Assembly: GCA_937976335.1 (NCBI GenBank)
Contig: CALJRW010000055.1
Coordinates: 1-58,782 of the forward strand
From: an uncultured bacterium
Lineage (GTDB): Bacteria > Bdellovibrionota_C > UBA2361 > CALJRW01
Direction of reading: 5' to 3'
DNA: 58,782 bases
Shown in pieces: positions 26,741 through 36,016 of this stretch. The notes under the pieces are model-generated. The model was not told the DNA's origin and made no database searches. It saw only the letters and a list, made by a program, of their open reading frames with translations. Numbering within the stretch: the stretch's first letter is position 1; every line of letters starts with the position of its first letter. A program made the translations under genes and the position numbers.

Positions 26741-29212
26741 ATGTCCCAAAAGAACCTAGGTAAACATTTTATACTCTCTCTAAGCTCTTCGTCGCTAAGC
26801 AATCAAGATAGAAGTCTTCTTTCTGAAATTAAACCAGCTGGCATATTTCTTGATGGTAGTAATTTTTTACATAAGGAAAAATATGAAGTTTGGCATAAAG
26901 CTCTATCTGACTTAATTCATGAAGCTAAAAGTTTGATTGGTAGAAAAAATATTATTATTGCACTTGATCATGAAGGGGGTCGAGTTCATAGAACCCCAGC
27001 TCCTATAACGCATTTGCCACCTGCTGAGTTATATAAGAGCTTTGCAGATTTAGCTGGAGAAGTGCATGCTAAAGAGTTAAACTCTTTAGGTGTAAATCTT
27101 TTATTCGGCCCTGTTTGTGACATAAATTCAAATTTTGAAAACCCTGTTATTGGTGCACGTTCTTTTGGTAAAACTAGTGAAGAGGTTCTAAAAGCTGCAA
27201 CTTTATATATCGCTGAACTTAGTAAAAAAGAAATTCTAACATGCCCAAAACACTTTCCTGGTCATGGCGATACTTATGAAGATTCTCATACTGATTTTCC
27301 TTGTGTGGAACTTACGAAAAAAGAACTTTTTGAAAGGGAGTTAAAGCCATTTGCTCAGATGGCAAAGGAAAAAGTGCCTGCTATTATGACTTCTCATGTT
27401 TTATTTAAAGCCTTGGACGCTAAATATCCAGCAACGCTTTCTAAGACTATTCTTACAGATATCCTAAGAGAAGAGATAGGATATGAAGGTGTAGTCATAA
27501 GCGATGATATGGATATGCGTGCAATGTCTGATAATTTTTCAGACACTAAACTTCTTAAGTTAGCTCTTAGCGCAGGTTGCGATATATTTCTTTTTAATCA
27601 TAATCCTGAGAGAGCTTATAAATTTGTTGAAATTATTGAACAAGGCCTAAATGATGGTACTGTCGAAAAAGAAGTTTTTTCTAAATCTAGTAAAAGAGTT
27701 GACGCTTTTTTAGCAAAAGTAAAAGAGTCTAAGCCTCAGCTATTACGGTCTGAGATTTTTGAAAAACATAAAGCTCAAATTGCATTAGCTATGTCTGATG
27801 TAGGAAGTGATAGTTTAAATTATTTTACAAAAGAAGGAGTTAAGTTAAAAGATCCTGAGCCAAGTTTAGTTAAACCTCCTAGTAAAGAACCTAAATTAAG
27901 AGTTGGTATTGTTATTGAAGAAGATAACAAAAAGGAAATTACCTTTACTTGTCCAAGTGATGCTATTGGAATGTTAGGTGATTCCACTGAAATTCAACTT
28001 GAAGCAAATGTGCCTTATCTTGTTAAGGTTTCAAGCAATTTTCTTGCTATTTATGCAAATAATGAAAAGTTAAAAGAAATAAAAGGTTTTTTAAAAGTTA
28101 AATTAAAAAATGAAACTGAATTAAAGCCTAACTCAGGAATAAAAGTTGAAAACATAATCGCTGGCAGACACTTTCATTGGAAAAAAGAAGTAGCACAAAC
28201 TCTTCCTGGTATTTTAGAGTTTATTCCGGATGTTGATAGGATAATTTTAGTTAATACCATTGGCTTTGAATTTTATGTAACTTGTGTTGTTGCCTCAGAA
28301 ATGGGCAAAAATTGTCCAAAAGAATTTTGTAAAGCTCAAGCTACAGCAGCTCGTTCTTGGGCTAGGGTTTATCTTGGCAATAAATATCCTGGAAAGGCTT
28401 ACACCTTATGTAACGATGATGTTTCTCAACGCTATCAAGGAAGTAGTTTTTTAAGCCAAGATGTTATAAATTTTGTTAAAGAATGTTACGGAGATTATCT
28501 AGTTTCAGAAGATGAAAATGTTGTTCCAGCTTTTTATTCAAAAAGTACCGGAGGACATGGAGAAGATTGTGAGTTAGCTTTTAATTTTAAAGCACCTGGC
28601 CTAAAAGCTAAGTTTGATTGTGAGCCAACGTTAGCTCCAAATCTTACTCTCAGCAATGAAAAAGATTTTAAATTTTGGCTTGAGGCTAAAAACGTAAAAG
28701 AAAATAAGCTTTTTTGTTCTCCTGAATGCATAACAGAAAAAGATTTGCCAAAGTATTTGGGTGCTGTTGATGAACAAGGAAAGTATTTTCGTTGGGAGCA
28801 TACTACAAATGCAACTACTATTACTAACAAACTAAAAAATAAGTTTTTAGTAAATGATATATCATATTTAAAAGATATAGTCTTAGGGAAGCGTGGCTTG
28901 TCTGGACGAATCTTAAACTTAAAAATTAAATATCTAAATTCAAAAAATCAAGAAAAAGAGATTGAGCTTACAAATGAATATAATATTAGATTATGTTTTC
29001 ACGATTCTTTTTTGTTTAGTTCTGCCTTTACTTTTAACTTAGAAAAAGACTCTTTTGGTAATATTCTTAAAGTTAAATTTCTTGGAGCAGGTTGGGGGCA
29101 TGGAATAGGGCTCTGCCAAATTGGGGCTTTAGGAATGGCTTTGGAAGGGAAGAGTTATGAAGATATATTGTCTCATTACTTTCCTGATGCGGAGTTATTT
29201 AAAGCATACTAG
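26741..29212 (+). CDS. NagZ (GH3 beta-N-acetylhexosaminidase) - SpoIID/LytB domain fusion
   Basis: An 823-residue, two-enzyme polypeptide. Residues about 1-350 are GH3 NagZ: DHEGGRVHR near 83, KHFPGHGDT at 170-178, catalytic Asp181/His183 in EDSHTD, and nucleophile Asp255 in ISDDMDM. A linker of about 80 residues follows. Residues about 470-823 are a SpoIID/LytB domain with AGRHFHWK, catalytic-type Glu520 in ASEMGK, QATAARSWARV, and GWGHGIGLCQIGA at 784-796. NagZ removes GlcNAc from GlcNAc-MurNAc or anhydroMurNAc, and SpoIID cleaves peptide-stripped glycan strands, so the fusion could take denuded glycan apart. No signal peptide is seen, suggesting cytoplasmic action or non-classical export. 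An upstream in-frame GTG at 26639 falls in the R2 repeat; ATG at 26741 is preferred although no ribosome-binding site is clear. Confidence 0.9.
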   Translation: MSQKNLGKHFILSLSSSSLSNQDRSLLSEIKPAGIFLDGSNFLHKEKYEVWHKALSDLIHEAKSLIGRKNIIIALDHEGGRVHRTPAPITHLPPAELYKSFADLAGEVHAKELNSLGVNLLFGPVCDINSNFENPVIGARSFGKTSEEVLKAATLYIAELSKKEILTCPKHFPGHGDTYEDSHTDFPCVELTKKELFERELKPFAQMAKEKVPAIMTSHVLFKALDAKYPATLSKTILTDILREEIGYEGVVISDDMDMRAMSDNFSDTKLLKLALSAGCDIFLFNHNPERAYKFVEIIEQGLNDGTVEKEVFSKSSKRVDAFLAKVKESKPQLLRSEIFEKHKAQIALAMSDVGSDSLNYFTKEGVKLKDPEPSLVKPPSKEPKLRVGIVIEEDNKKEITFTCPSDAIGMLGDSTEIQLEANVPYLVKVSSNFLAIYANNEKLKEIKGFLKVKLKNETELKPNSGIKVENIIAGRHFHWKKEVAQTLPGILEFIPDVDRIILVNTIGFEFYVTCVVASEMGKNCPKEFCKAQATAARSWARVYLGNKYPGKAYTLCNDDVSQRYQGSSFLSQDVINFVKECYGDYLVSEDENVVPAFYSKSTGGHGEDCELAFNFKAPGLKAKFDCEPTLAPNLTLSNEKDFKFWLEAKNVKENKLFCSPECITEKDLPKYLGAVDEQGKYFRWEHTTNATTITNKLKNKFLVNDISYLKDIVLGKRGLSGRILNLKIKYLNSKNQEKEIELTNEYNIRLCFHDSFLFSSAFTFNLEKDSFGNILKVKFLGAGWGHGIGLCQIGALGMALEGKSYEDILSHYFPDAELFKAY

Positions 29213-29526
29213 TCATGTGAGAAAAGTTAAGCTTGTTTATTATGACATATTTCGTGTTGAAGCTTCAGTGAATGGGAAAAGGTTTTCAAGAAAGAATTAT
29301 TCGTAAATTACTGTTTGGGATAACTATAGTTTTGCTATGTAATATCCCCTAAGGTAGGAGTAGTTTTTGAGTTAAAATTTATTTGCATTAAAAGCTTATT
29401 TTAGTTATTTTTTTTTGAGATGAAAAGTAGTTTACAAAAAAAATCTAGGATTTTCCCTGATTTCTCGAATATCATTGCTTCCCTAGACTTAGAAAATCGA
29501 TTCTCAGTCTCGCAAGGTGTATAAAA
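29213..29526. other. Intergenic region after NagZ-SpoIID
   Basis: A 314-bp gap without a gene. It holds an R1 copy at 29279-29330. A hairpin at 29485-29510 (agacttagaa/ttctcagtct, one mismatch) ends directly before the AAGGTG ribosome-binding site of the TPR gene and would be in its 5' leader. An A/T-rich stretch at 29360-29440 probably contains the TPR gene promoter, which I cannot define. Confidence 0.5.
29279..29330. repeat. R1 palindromic repeat, inverted copy
   Basis: This segment is the reverse complement of positions 1-50 with three mismatches in 50 bases (both contain ggttttcaagaaagaattat or its complement). It lies 66 bp after the NagZ-SpoIID stop. Only the left half of the double element is conserved here. 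Confidence 0.8.
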
Positions 29527-30897
29527 ATGAGTAATTTTGACCAAAATTCAGGATTTAGTTACGGAGGAGGTGATTTTGATTCTAACAAAGACCTTGTAGT
29601 GAGAGAGAATGTTAGAAGAATGCTTGTTAGCTTAGGAGGGGTCTTTCAGACTTTATTGGCTACCTCTCATCGAATACAAAATTGGCCATCTTCGTATTAT
29701 GAGTCTGAAAATAGGGTTTCAGCTGAATTAGCAAAATATAAAGACGATACGCATAAAATGCTTCGAGAACTACAATGCACAAAATCAGTGCATGAAAACT
29801 CCAGTTCTCATGCCATCGAAAAGTTCCCGCAATTAATTAATGCTCACAAACAGCTTGCTTGGGCTAGGAAATTAATTCGTACAATTTTACTTCCTCAGAC
29901 TGAAAAGTTAGAAGAAGGTCTTAAAATTGAAAATCCTGAAATCTTAGTAAGACGTTTTTTAGTCTCTAGTGAATTTTTTTGGGAAGAATTAAGTGATGAT
30001 GTTTTCTTGTCACAAGCGACACAAGAGTGTGCTCTTTTTAATGATATCTCAAATAGGCTTCGTCTGTTTAACACAGAACTAGATGAACGCTGCGGTCAGG
30101 CAAAAATTGATTGGTTGCAGGAAAGTATAGAAAGGGGGGAGGTCAATGAATATACTTATTTAGAACTTGGAATAGCCTTGGTTGAAGAAGGTAATTTTCT
30201 AGATTCTATAGATGCGTTAATCGAAGTAGTCCGACTAAATCCTGAAAATTCTACTGCTGTTCATTTTCTGGCAAAAGCTTATTTTGAATTAGAAAAATTT
30301 TCACTAGTTAGACAAATTATTGTTGATGCTTCTGCAATAATTAGAACTCCTTCTACTTATACAATGCTTGGATTAGCTTGTGAAGAACTAGGAAAATATG
30401 ATGAAGCAAAAGAAGCTTTTTTAGAAGCTATTAAGAGAGATGCCCTCGGCACCGAATTGCATGCGGATAGAGGTTTGAGTCGTATTGTTGCATACGAAGA
30501 ACTTTTTAATCCTAGTACTGATGATAAGATGAGTTTAGAGCATAAGTATTATCTTGGCTTTGATGAGATAGATAGCATTCCTGAAGGTAGTCAGTTTTTA
30601 GTAATATTATACAAAAGAAATGCTGAAATTGTTGTTTTGCTAACTACGGATGAAAGATCGCAGAATCAAAGTATATCAAATGTAGCTTTTGACATTATTA
30701 GTGAAGTGATAGAAAGACATGATTTAAGTTCTAAGAACATTTCATATTTTCATAACATGGACAATGTAACTATGCCACTAACATTGCTTCCTTTAGAGAA
30801 AATAGTGTTAAAGGAGGGTGAGGTAGATTTTATCGTATTTGATTTTGAAGACTTCTTTAATCTTACTGGGCATCGTTTGAAGTGGCCACGTCAATAA
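29527..30897 (+). CDS. TPR-repeat protein of unknown function
   Basis: A 456-residue soluble protein without signal peptide. Residues about 205-325 hold three TPR-like helix pairs (YLELGIALVEEGNFLDSIDA, LAKAYFELEKFS, MLGLACEELGKYDEAKEAF). The N-terminal 190 residues are predicted helical. The C-terminal 110 residues, beginning about 345 (KYYLGFDEIDSIPEG), have no pattern I know. Such repeats mediate protein-protein contacts. It stands alone, converging on the small gene ending at 30907. It starts at ATG after an AAGGTG site. Confidence 0.7.
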   Translation: MSNFDQNSGFSYGGGDFDSNKDLVVRENVRRMLVSLGGVFQTLLATSHRIQNWPSSYYESENRVSAELAKYKDDTHKMLRELQCTKSVHENSSSHAIEKFPQLINAHKQLAWARKLIRTILLPQTEKLEEGLKIENPEILVRRFLVSSEFFWEELSDDVFLSQATQECALFNDISNRLRLFNTELDERCGQAKIDWLQESIERGEVNEYTYLELGIALVEEGNFLDSIDALIEVVRLNPENSTAVHFLAKAYFELEKFSLVRQIIVDASAIIRTPSTYTMLGLACEELGKYDEAKEAFLEAIKRDALGTELHADRGLSRIVAYEELFNPSTDDKMSLEHKYYLGFDEIDSIPEGSQFLVILYKRNAEIVVLLTTDERSQNQSISNVAFDIISEVIERHDLSSKNISYFHNMDNVTMPLTLLPLEKIVLKEGEVDFIVFDFEDFFNLTGHRLKWPRQ

Positions 30898-30906
30898 AAA
30901 TTATGA

Positions 30907-31281
30907 TTAAGCCGCATTTGCTGGCGGTAAAACTAAACTTTCTTCAGACCCATATTGAACTATAATACGTTTTGCTTGGTCTTTTAATTGATCGGAGGCA
31001 TGGTTGATTTGTAAAACCACTCTAGCCATTTGTTGAATTGCAAGGCGTCCAATTTTAGTTGTTTTTAAGCCATATCCATTATCAGACTGGATTAAAGCAT
31101 CAAATAAATTAATCTTTCCATAGGAATCAGAAGCCTTAAAGAGGCTTTTTAGAGTTGTTCTAAAAACATGCGGTTTTAAAGTTTTGTTATAAGTGATACC
31201 TGCCAGTTCACTTTGTAGTTTAGGTAAATTAGTAATAAGAGGTTGTAGAGTTAATAAAGTATTTATATCTGCGTTCGGCAA
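30907..31281 (-). CDS. Small protein of unknown function (start uncertain)
   Basis: From the first recognised start (TTG, 31281) it has 124 residues, mostly helical and basic, with no known motif, signal peptide or membrane segment. The frame continues open upstream to a stop near 31389 with no ATG, GTG or TTG. A strong AAGGAG site at 31347-31342 is followed in frame by ATT (31341) and ATC (31335), so the real start may be a rare AUU or AUC codon, adding about 18-20 residues (beginning I-G-T-F-H-I-S). It converges with the TPR gene (9-bp gap). Confidence 0.5.
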   Translation of the reverse strand: MPNADINTLLTLQPLITNLPKLQSELAGITYNKTLKPHVFRTTLKSLFKASDSYGKINLFDALIQSDNGYGLKTTKIGRLAIQQMARVVLQINHASDQLKDQAKRIIVQYGSEESLVLPPANAA

Positions 31282-31425
31282 AGGCGCTTCAGTACGATTG
31301 TTTCTGCTTGCTGAAGAAATATGAAAGGTGCCGATAGTAATCTCCTTAGGTTTATTAAAAATAATTATATAGAAAAATAATTTTGTGTCAAAAATTTAAT
31401 TTTGGCCTGAATGTTAATGTGGAGA

Positions 31426-31458
31426 GAGGCCGAGTAGTAAAATATTCTACTCGGCCTC
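31426..31458. terminator. Strong GC-rich hairpin between the M48 gene and the small unknown gene
   Basis: A perfect 12-bp stem (gaggccgagtag with ctactcggcctc) and a 9-nt loop, by far the most stable hairpin in this area. It follows the M48 gene on the minus strand by 32 bp. The T-tract (gtatttttta) lies on the plus-strand side, so on the minus strand it would be an A-tract-preceded, factor-assisted or bidirectional terminator. Confidence 0.6.
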
Positions 31459-31489
31459 CTGTATTTTTTAATAAATTATTTAAGTATCT

Positions 31490-32311
31490 CTAAATTCTAG
31501 TCCCTTTCAAATATTCTAAAGCAATTGGAAGGTGTTTTTCTAAAGTCTTAGCTCTATCTCTAAAGCTAGGATGAGTACTTAAAAAAGCAGTTCCTGAACC
31601 GGATCCTTCACCAAAAATTTCTTCTGCTCTTTCCCATACACTAACTGCAGCTTTTGGGTCGTAACCAGCTTTGGCCATAATCATTAAGCCAATATGATCG
31701 GCTTCTCTTTCTAAGTCTCTATCGTAACTTCTAACATATGCTCCGGTTGCTACGACTTCTGTCGTGTCTTCTACAAGGTCACTAAGTGCTGGGTTATATC
31801 CCATTCCTGTTGCAATAGATGCAACGTTTGTAGCAATTCCTAAAACAGTACTAAAAATTGAAACGTTATCTTCTCTATCTGAGCTTGTGTCGTCATCACA
31901 GTGCTTTCCTAGAATATGACCAATCTCATGAGCTAATACAGTTGCTAATTCATCGTCGCTTTTAGTTTTTCTAATTAATTCTTCATAAACAACAATGCTA
32001 TTATTGTTAAATGCAAATGCATTTGCTTCATCTCCTGCGTTTACTACGTAAAGTGGGTATTTAACTCCTGCAGCAAGATATAGTTTATTAGCAATTCTAT
32101 TTGCTTTATTTTTTAGTTTACTATTTTTTGAAAATTTGAAATTGTTACTATTTACATATCCATTTATCATAGAACGAGTTTCTGCATTTCCGGATGTTGT
32201 GATTTTTTCAGGGCTTGGGATAGAACCTACTTCAATAGCTTGTCTGCTTGAGCAAGCTGTAAATACTACAACTGATGATATGATTGCTGCTTTTATAAAC
32301 TTTTTTTTCAT
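31490..32311 (-). CDS. M48-family zinc metallopeptidase lipoprotein (LoiP/BepA-like)
   Basis: Envelope protease probably involved in outer-membrane protein quality control. The 273-residue protein has a lipoprotein signal with lipobox VFTAC (Cys20). The zinc site is HEIGH at 128-132, and the third ligand Glu201 lies in LEREADHIG at 199-206. The TAC-SS start of the mature part lacks an Asp at +2, compatible with outer-membrane sorting by the E. coli rule. Length fits the short single-domain family without TPRs. It is a single gene with a strong hairpin after it and a long intergenic region before it, divergent from rpsL. Confidence 0.9.
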   Translation of the reverse strand: MKKKFIKAAIISSVVVFTACSSRQAIEVGSIPSPEKITTSGNAETRSMINGYVNSNNFKFSKNSKLKNKANRIANKLYLAAGVKYPLYVVNAGDEANAFAFNNNSIVVYEELIRKTKSDDELATVLAHEIGHILGKHCDDDTSSDREDNVSIFSTVLGIATNVASIATGMGYNPALSDLVEDTTEVVATGAYVRSYDRDLEREADHIGLMIMAKAGYDPKAAVSVWERAEEIFGEGSGSGTAFLSTHPSFRDRAKTLEKHLPIALEYLKGTRI

Positions 32312-32931
32312 GCGCTTTTTCCTCTCTAAAATTACCTTTAAAATTAAAGGTTCCTAGGGACTCTTCTTATTGGGGCTTTTTGCTTCTGAATTGATAAGAT
32401 AAAAGTTTTAGTATTATTCTTTAAATTTAGGGTTTGATGTTGTTAAGGTGTATGAATTTTCAATTTCTTAGAGCCTATTGAAGAATGTTTATGGTATATG
32501 GAGATTGTGGACGTTTACGTGCAAGGTTAGGGCAAAAGACCTTAAGATTTAATAAAATCAGATAGTTAGCATGACTAAAATGTATGCTTCAAACAAAATT
32601 CCCCTGACATTTCAACTGTTTGACTTTAATCAAAAAACCATGCTAATTATTGGCACCCTTTGAAATTAGTCAAAAAGCTAGTGTTTTTAACTACTAGTAG
32701 ACTTTTTGATGAGTAAAAAAGGATGCAATGTTTGTGCGCCTGGCACGACATCATCCTAGGAGTTATTACATTCGTTCGATTGTGAACTTTGTTGCGAAAA
32801 CTTTTTTGTTTTCTCGAAGTTACTTTCGCCAAACCAGGTAGTTGAAATACAAGTTGCAGAAAAAAAATTATAAAATTTTTCTTGTAAATTTTTTAATGCC
32901 TTGTAGTTTATTTTTTTAGAGAGATTTAGTT
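32312..32931 (+). promoter_or_regulatory. Long leader/promoter region upstream of rpsL
   Basis: A 620-bp gap with no supportable gene between the divergent M48 gene and the str operon. It includes the candidate promoter at 32620-32650. It also has an imperfect hairpin at 32670-32715 (tcaaaaag/ctttttga arms with ctagt/actag) and A/T-rich DNA up to the rpsL start. If transcription begins near 32657, rpsL has an untranslated leader of about 275 nt, long enough for regulation by structure. No tRNA seen. Confidence 0.5.
32620..32650 (+). promoter_or_regulatory. Candidate sigma-70 promoter of the str operon
   Basis: TTGACT at 32620-32625, an 18-nt spacer, and TAATTA at 32644-32649 preceded by TGC (extended -10). 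The bases just after, tggcaccc, are a rare GC-rich run, like the discriminators of stringently controlled ribosomal promoters. It is the best promoter-like string in the gap, but identified by eye. Confidence 0.45.
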
Positions 32932-33303
32932 ATGCCAACTATCAACCAGTTGGTTCGGAAAAGAAGAAAGTCGAAAAAAGTTCGGAGTAAGTCTCCTGCG
33001 CTTAATGGCTGCCCTCAAAAAAGAGGTGTTTGCATTCGTGTTTATACAACTTCTCCGAAGAAACCAAACTCTGCACTAAGAAAAGTTGCAAGAGTAAGAC
33101 TTTCAAATGGAATGGAGGTTACGACCTATATTCCTGGGATGGGACATAATCTTCAAGAACACTCAGTTGTTTTAATTAAAGGTGGTAATACAAAAGATTT
33201 GCCAGGTGTTCGTTATAAAGTTATTCGTGGTCCTCTTGAAGCGCATGGTGTTGCTGACAGAAGAAAGGGCCGATCTAAATACGGAACTAAAAGACCAAAA
33301 TAG
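32932..33303 (+). CDS. rpsL: 30S ribosomal protein S12
   Basis: Decoding-centre protein. The 123 residues include the invariant [18 protein letters not shown] loop, with the lysine where streptomycin-resistance mutations occur (K42/K43 region), and the second loop [10 protein letters not shown]. It is the first gene of the str operon; rpsG follows after 12 bp. It has the wild-type residues expected for streptomycin sensitivity. Confidence 0.99.
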   Translation: MPTINQLVRKRRKSKKVRSKSPALNGCPQKRGVCIRVYTTSPKKPNSALRKVARVRLSNGMEVTTYIPGMGHNLQEHSVVLIKGGNTKDLPGVRYKVIRGPLEAHGVADRRKGRSKYGTKRPK

Positions 33304-33315
33304 TTAGGGTTAATT

Positions 33316-33786
33316 ATGACAAGAAAGAAAAGAGATTTTTCAAGACCAACTTTACCGGATCCAAAATATAAGGATTTTGTACTTGCTAAAACAATTAGCA
33401 TAGTCATGAAGCATGGTAAAAAATCAGTTGCTGAAAAAGCTATATACAAGGCTTTAGATAGAGTTCAAGAAAAAGTTGGGAAAAAAGGACTTGATGCTTT
33501 TCACGAGGCTTTAGCAAATATTAAGCCTTATGTTGAAGTAAGAAGTAGAAGAGTTGGTGGAGCTACATATCAAGTTCCAACGGAAGTAAGACCGGCCCGT
33601 TCTCAAGCGCTCGCTATTCGTTGGTTAGTAAAGGGCGCAAATTCAAGAAATGAAAGAACTCTTTGGGAAAGAATGGCTGGTGAGATCATGGATGCTTTAG
33701 GTAATAGAGGTTCGGCAGTTAAGAAGAGAGAAGATACTCATAAAATGGCAGATGCTAACAAAGCCTTTGCTCATTTTAGGTGGTAG
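33316..33786 (+). CDS. rpsG: 30S ribosomal protein S7
   Basis: Primary assembly protein of the 30S head, contacting E-site tRNA. At 156 residues the length is normal. It contains the [16 protein letters not shown] segment and a C-terminal [14 protein letters not shown]. It lies between rpsL and fusA in the universal str order. Confidence 0.99.
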   Translation: MTRKKRDFSRPTLPDPKYKDFVLAKTISIVMKHGKKSVAEKAIYKALDRVQEKVGKKGLDAFHEALANIKPYVEVRSRRVGGATYQVPTEVRPARSQALAIRWLVKGANSRNERTLWERMAGEIMDALGNRGSAVKKREDTHKMADANKAFAHFRW

Positions 33787-33834
33787 TTTTTTTAAGCTAA
33801 AGGAAATATTTAAGTATAATATTAGTTAATTAAA

Positions 33835-35928
33835 GTGGCAGATTTAAATAAAGTAAGAAATATTGGAATCATGGCTCATATTGATGCCGGTAAGACTACG
33901 ACTACGGAGCGTATTCTTTATTATACCGGAATCAATTATAAGATAGGTGAAGTCCATGATGGCGCTGCTACAATGGACTACATGGAGCTTGAGCAAGAAA
34001 GAGGAATCACAATTACCTCTGCTGCGACAACTTGCGAATGGAGTGGTTCAAAGGGTGATAAGGAAACTCACATGATTAATATCATTGATACTCCTGGTCA
34101 CGTTGATTTCACAATTGAAGTTGAAAGAAGCTTAAGAGTGCTTGATGGTTCTGTTGCTGTGTTTGATGCGGTTGCTGGAGTTGAGCCGCAATCTGAAACT
34201 GTTTGGAGACAAGCAAATAAATTTAATGTTCCTAGAATTTGTTTCATTAACAAGATGGATAGAATTGGCTCAAACTTTAATGCTGCTGTTGAGTCTATAC
34301 GTGATAGGTTGAAAGGAAATGCGGTTCCGATTCAGTTACCGTTAGGTACGGAAGCGGATCACCTTGGAGTTGTAGATTTAATTACAATGAAAGCCTACTA
34401 CTTTACTGATGAAAGTAGGGGTGCTGAGTATCATGTTAAAGATATTCCAGCTGAAATGGCTGATGAAGCTGCAGCCGGAAGAGAGTATTTATTAGAAGCT
34501 CTATCTGAGACAAGCGAAGTTATTATGGAGAAGTATCTTGGTGCTGGAGAGATTTCTATAGAAGAAATTAAAGCTGCGCTACGTAAGGCAACTCTTAGTT
34601 TAGAGATTTTTCCTGTTATGTGTGGCAGCGCATTTAAGAATAAGGGTGTTCCGCCGCTTCTTGATGCTGTTATTGATTATCTTCCTTCTCCATTAGATGT
34701 TCCGCCAGTTACTGGTTCTCCAATGAACGCAACTGAAGAACAAGAAGATACTTTGGTTAGAAAAGCTTCTGAAGATGAACCTTTTTCTGCAATTGCATTT
34801 AAAATCATTACCGATCCTTATGTTGGAGTTTTAACTTTCTTTAGAGTTTATTCTGGAAAAATTGAACCAGGTGTGACTGTTTTAAATTCCACAAGAAATA
34901 AAAAAGAAAGGCTAGGAAGAATTTTAAGAATTCATGCTGATAAACGTGAAGATGTTAAGAGTATTAGTGCTGGTGGAATTGGAGCGGCTGTTGGCTTAAA
35001 GGATGTAATTACTGGAGACACGCTTTGCGATCAATCTAAAGTCATAGTTCTTGAAACTATCAATGCTCCTGAGCCTGTAATTAGTATTGCAATTGAGCCA
35101 AAAACTAAAGCTGATGAAGAGAAGATGGGACTTGCTCTTATGAAGTTAACAAAAGAGGATCCAAGTCTAAGGCTTACGAGCGATCAAGAATCTGGGCAAA
35201 CTCTTATTGCTGGGATGGGAGAGCTTCATTTAGAAGTTATCAGAGAAAGATTGTTAAGAGAGTTTAAAGTTGAGACCACAAGTGGTAAGCCTCAAGTTGC
35301 TTATAGAGAATCTATTACTAAAGAAGTGGAGCATAATCTTAAGTATGCTAAACAAAGTGGTGGTCGAGGTCAGTATGCGGAAGTTTATTTAAGGCTTTCG
35401 CCCTTAGAACGAGGTTCTGGATTTGAGTTTATTGATGAAATCAAAGGTGGTGTAATTCCAAGAGAGTTTATTCAGCCAGTTAAGGTTGGAGTTGAAGAAA
35501 CGCTCAAGAGTGGTATACTCGCAGGGTTTCCAGTTATTGATGTTAAAGTTGCTCTTTTTGATGGAAGTTTTCACGAAGTTGATTCTAATGAAATGGCATT
35601 TAAGATATGTGCATCAATGGCATTTAAAGAAGGTTGCGCTAAAGCTAAAATGCAACTACTTGAGCCTGTAATGTCAGTTGAAGTTGTTTGTCCCGATGAG
35701 TTTGTTTCAAATATTGTTGGTGATTTAAATAGAAGAAGGGCAAAAATTTTAGGTATGGACCCCAGAAGTGGGGCTCAAACTGTAAAAGCGGAAGTTCCGC
35801 TTGCTGAGATGTTTGGTTACGCGACTGATTTAAGATCTAGTTCGCAAGGTCGAGCAACTTTTACAATGGAGTATAACCACTACGATCCAGTTCCTGCACA
35901 TATAGCTGAAAGTGTTGCTAAGAGGTAG
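33835..35928 (+). CDS. fusA: Translation elongation factor G
   Basis: GTPase driving translocation and, with RRF, ribosome recycling. The 697-residue protein starts at GTG. The G1 loop is AHIDAGKTT (14-22), switch I has RGITITSA and G3 has DTPGHVDF. Domains II-V follow, ending with [14 protein letters not shown]. Length and architecture are normal for canonical EF-G. It lies 48 bp after rpsG and 88 bp before tuf. Confidence 0.99.
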   Translation: MADLNKVRNIGIMAHIDAGKTTTTERILYYTGINYKIGEVHDGAATMDYMELEQERGITITSAATTCEWSGSKGDKETHMINIIDTPGHVDFTIEVERSLRVLDGSVAVFDAVAGVEPQSETVWRQANKFNVPRICFINKMDRIGSNFNAAVESIRDRLKGNAVPIQLPLGTEADHLGVVDLITMKAYYFTDESRGAEYHVKDIPAEMADEAAAGREYLLEALSETSEVIMEKYLGAGEISIEEIKAALRKATLSLEIFPVMCGSAFKNKGVPPLLDAVIDYLPSPLDVPPVTGSPMNATEEQEDTLVRKASEDEPFSAIAFKIITDPYVGVLTFFRVYSGKIEPGVTVLNSTRNKKERLGRILRIHADKREDVKSISAGGIGAAVGLKDVITGDTLCDQSKVIVLETINAPEPVISIAIEPKTKADEEKMGLALMKLTKEDPSLRLTSDQESGQTLIAGMGELHLEVIRERLLREFKVETTSGKPQVAYRESITKEVEHNLKYAKQSGGRGQYAEVYLRLSPLERGSGFEFIDEIKGGVIPREFIQPVKVGVEETLKSGILAGFPVIDVKVALFDGSFHEVDSNEMAFKICASMAFKEGCAKAKMQLLEPVMSVEVVCPDEFVSNIVGDLNRRRAKILGMDPRSGAQTVKAEVPLAEMFGYATDLRSSSQGRATFTMEYNHYDPVPAHIAESVAKR

Positions 35929-36016
35929 GATTGGAATATTTGTAGAGGTATGATTTTTAACTTAACGTAGTCATAATTTTTTTTGATTACAATTTTTATT
36001 ATTTAGGGAGCTAAAT

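Noticed and set aside
32647..32832. Possible 61-residue minus-strand gene in the rpsL leader
   Set aside because: Composition is unlike a real protein, no ribosome-binding site or family similarity is seen, and it lies across the candidate str promoter and hairpin.
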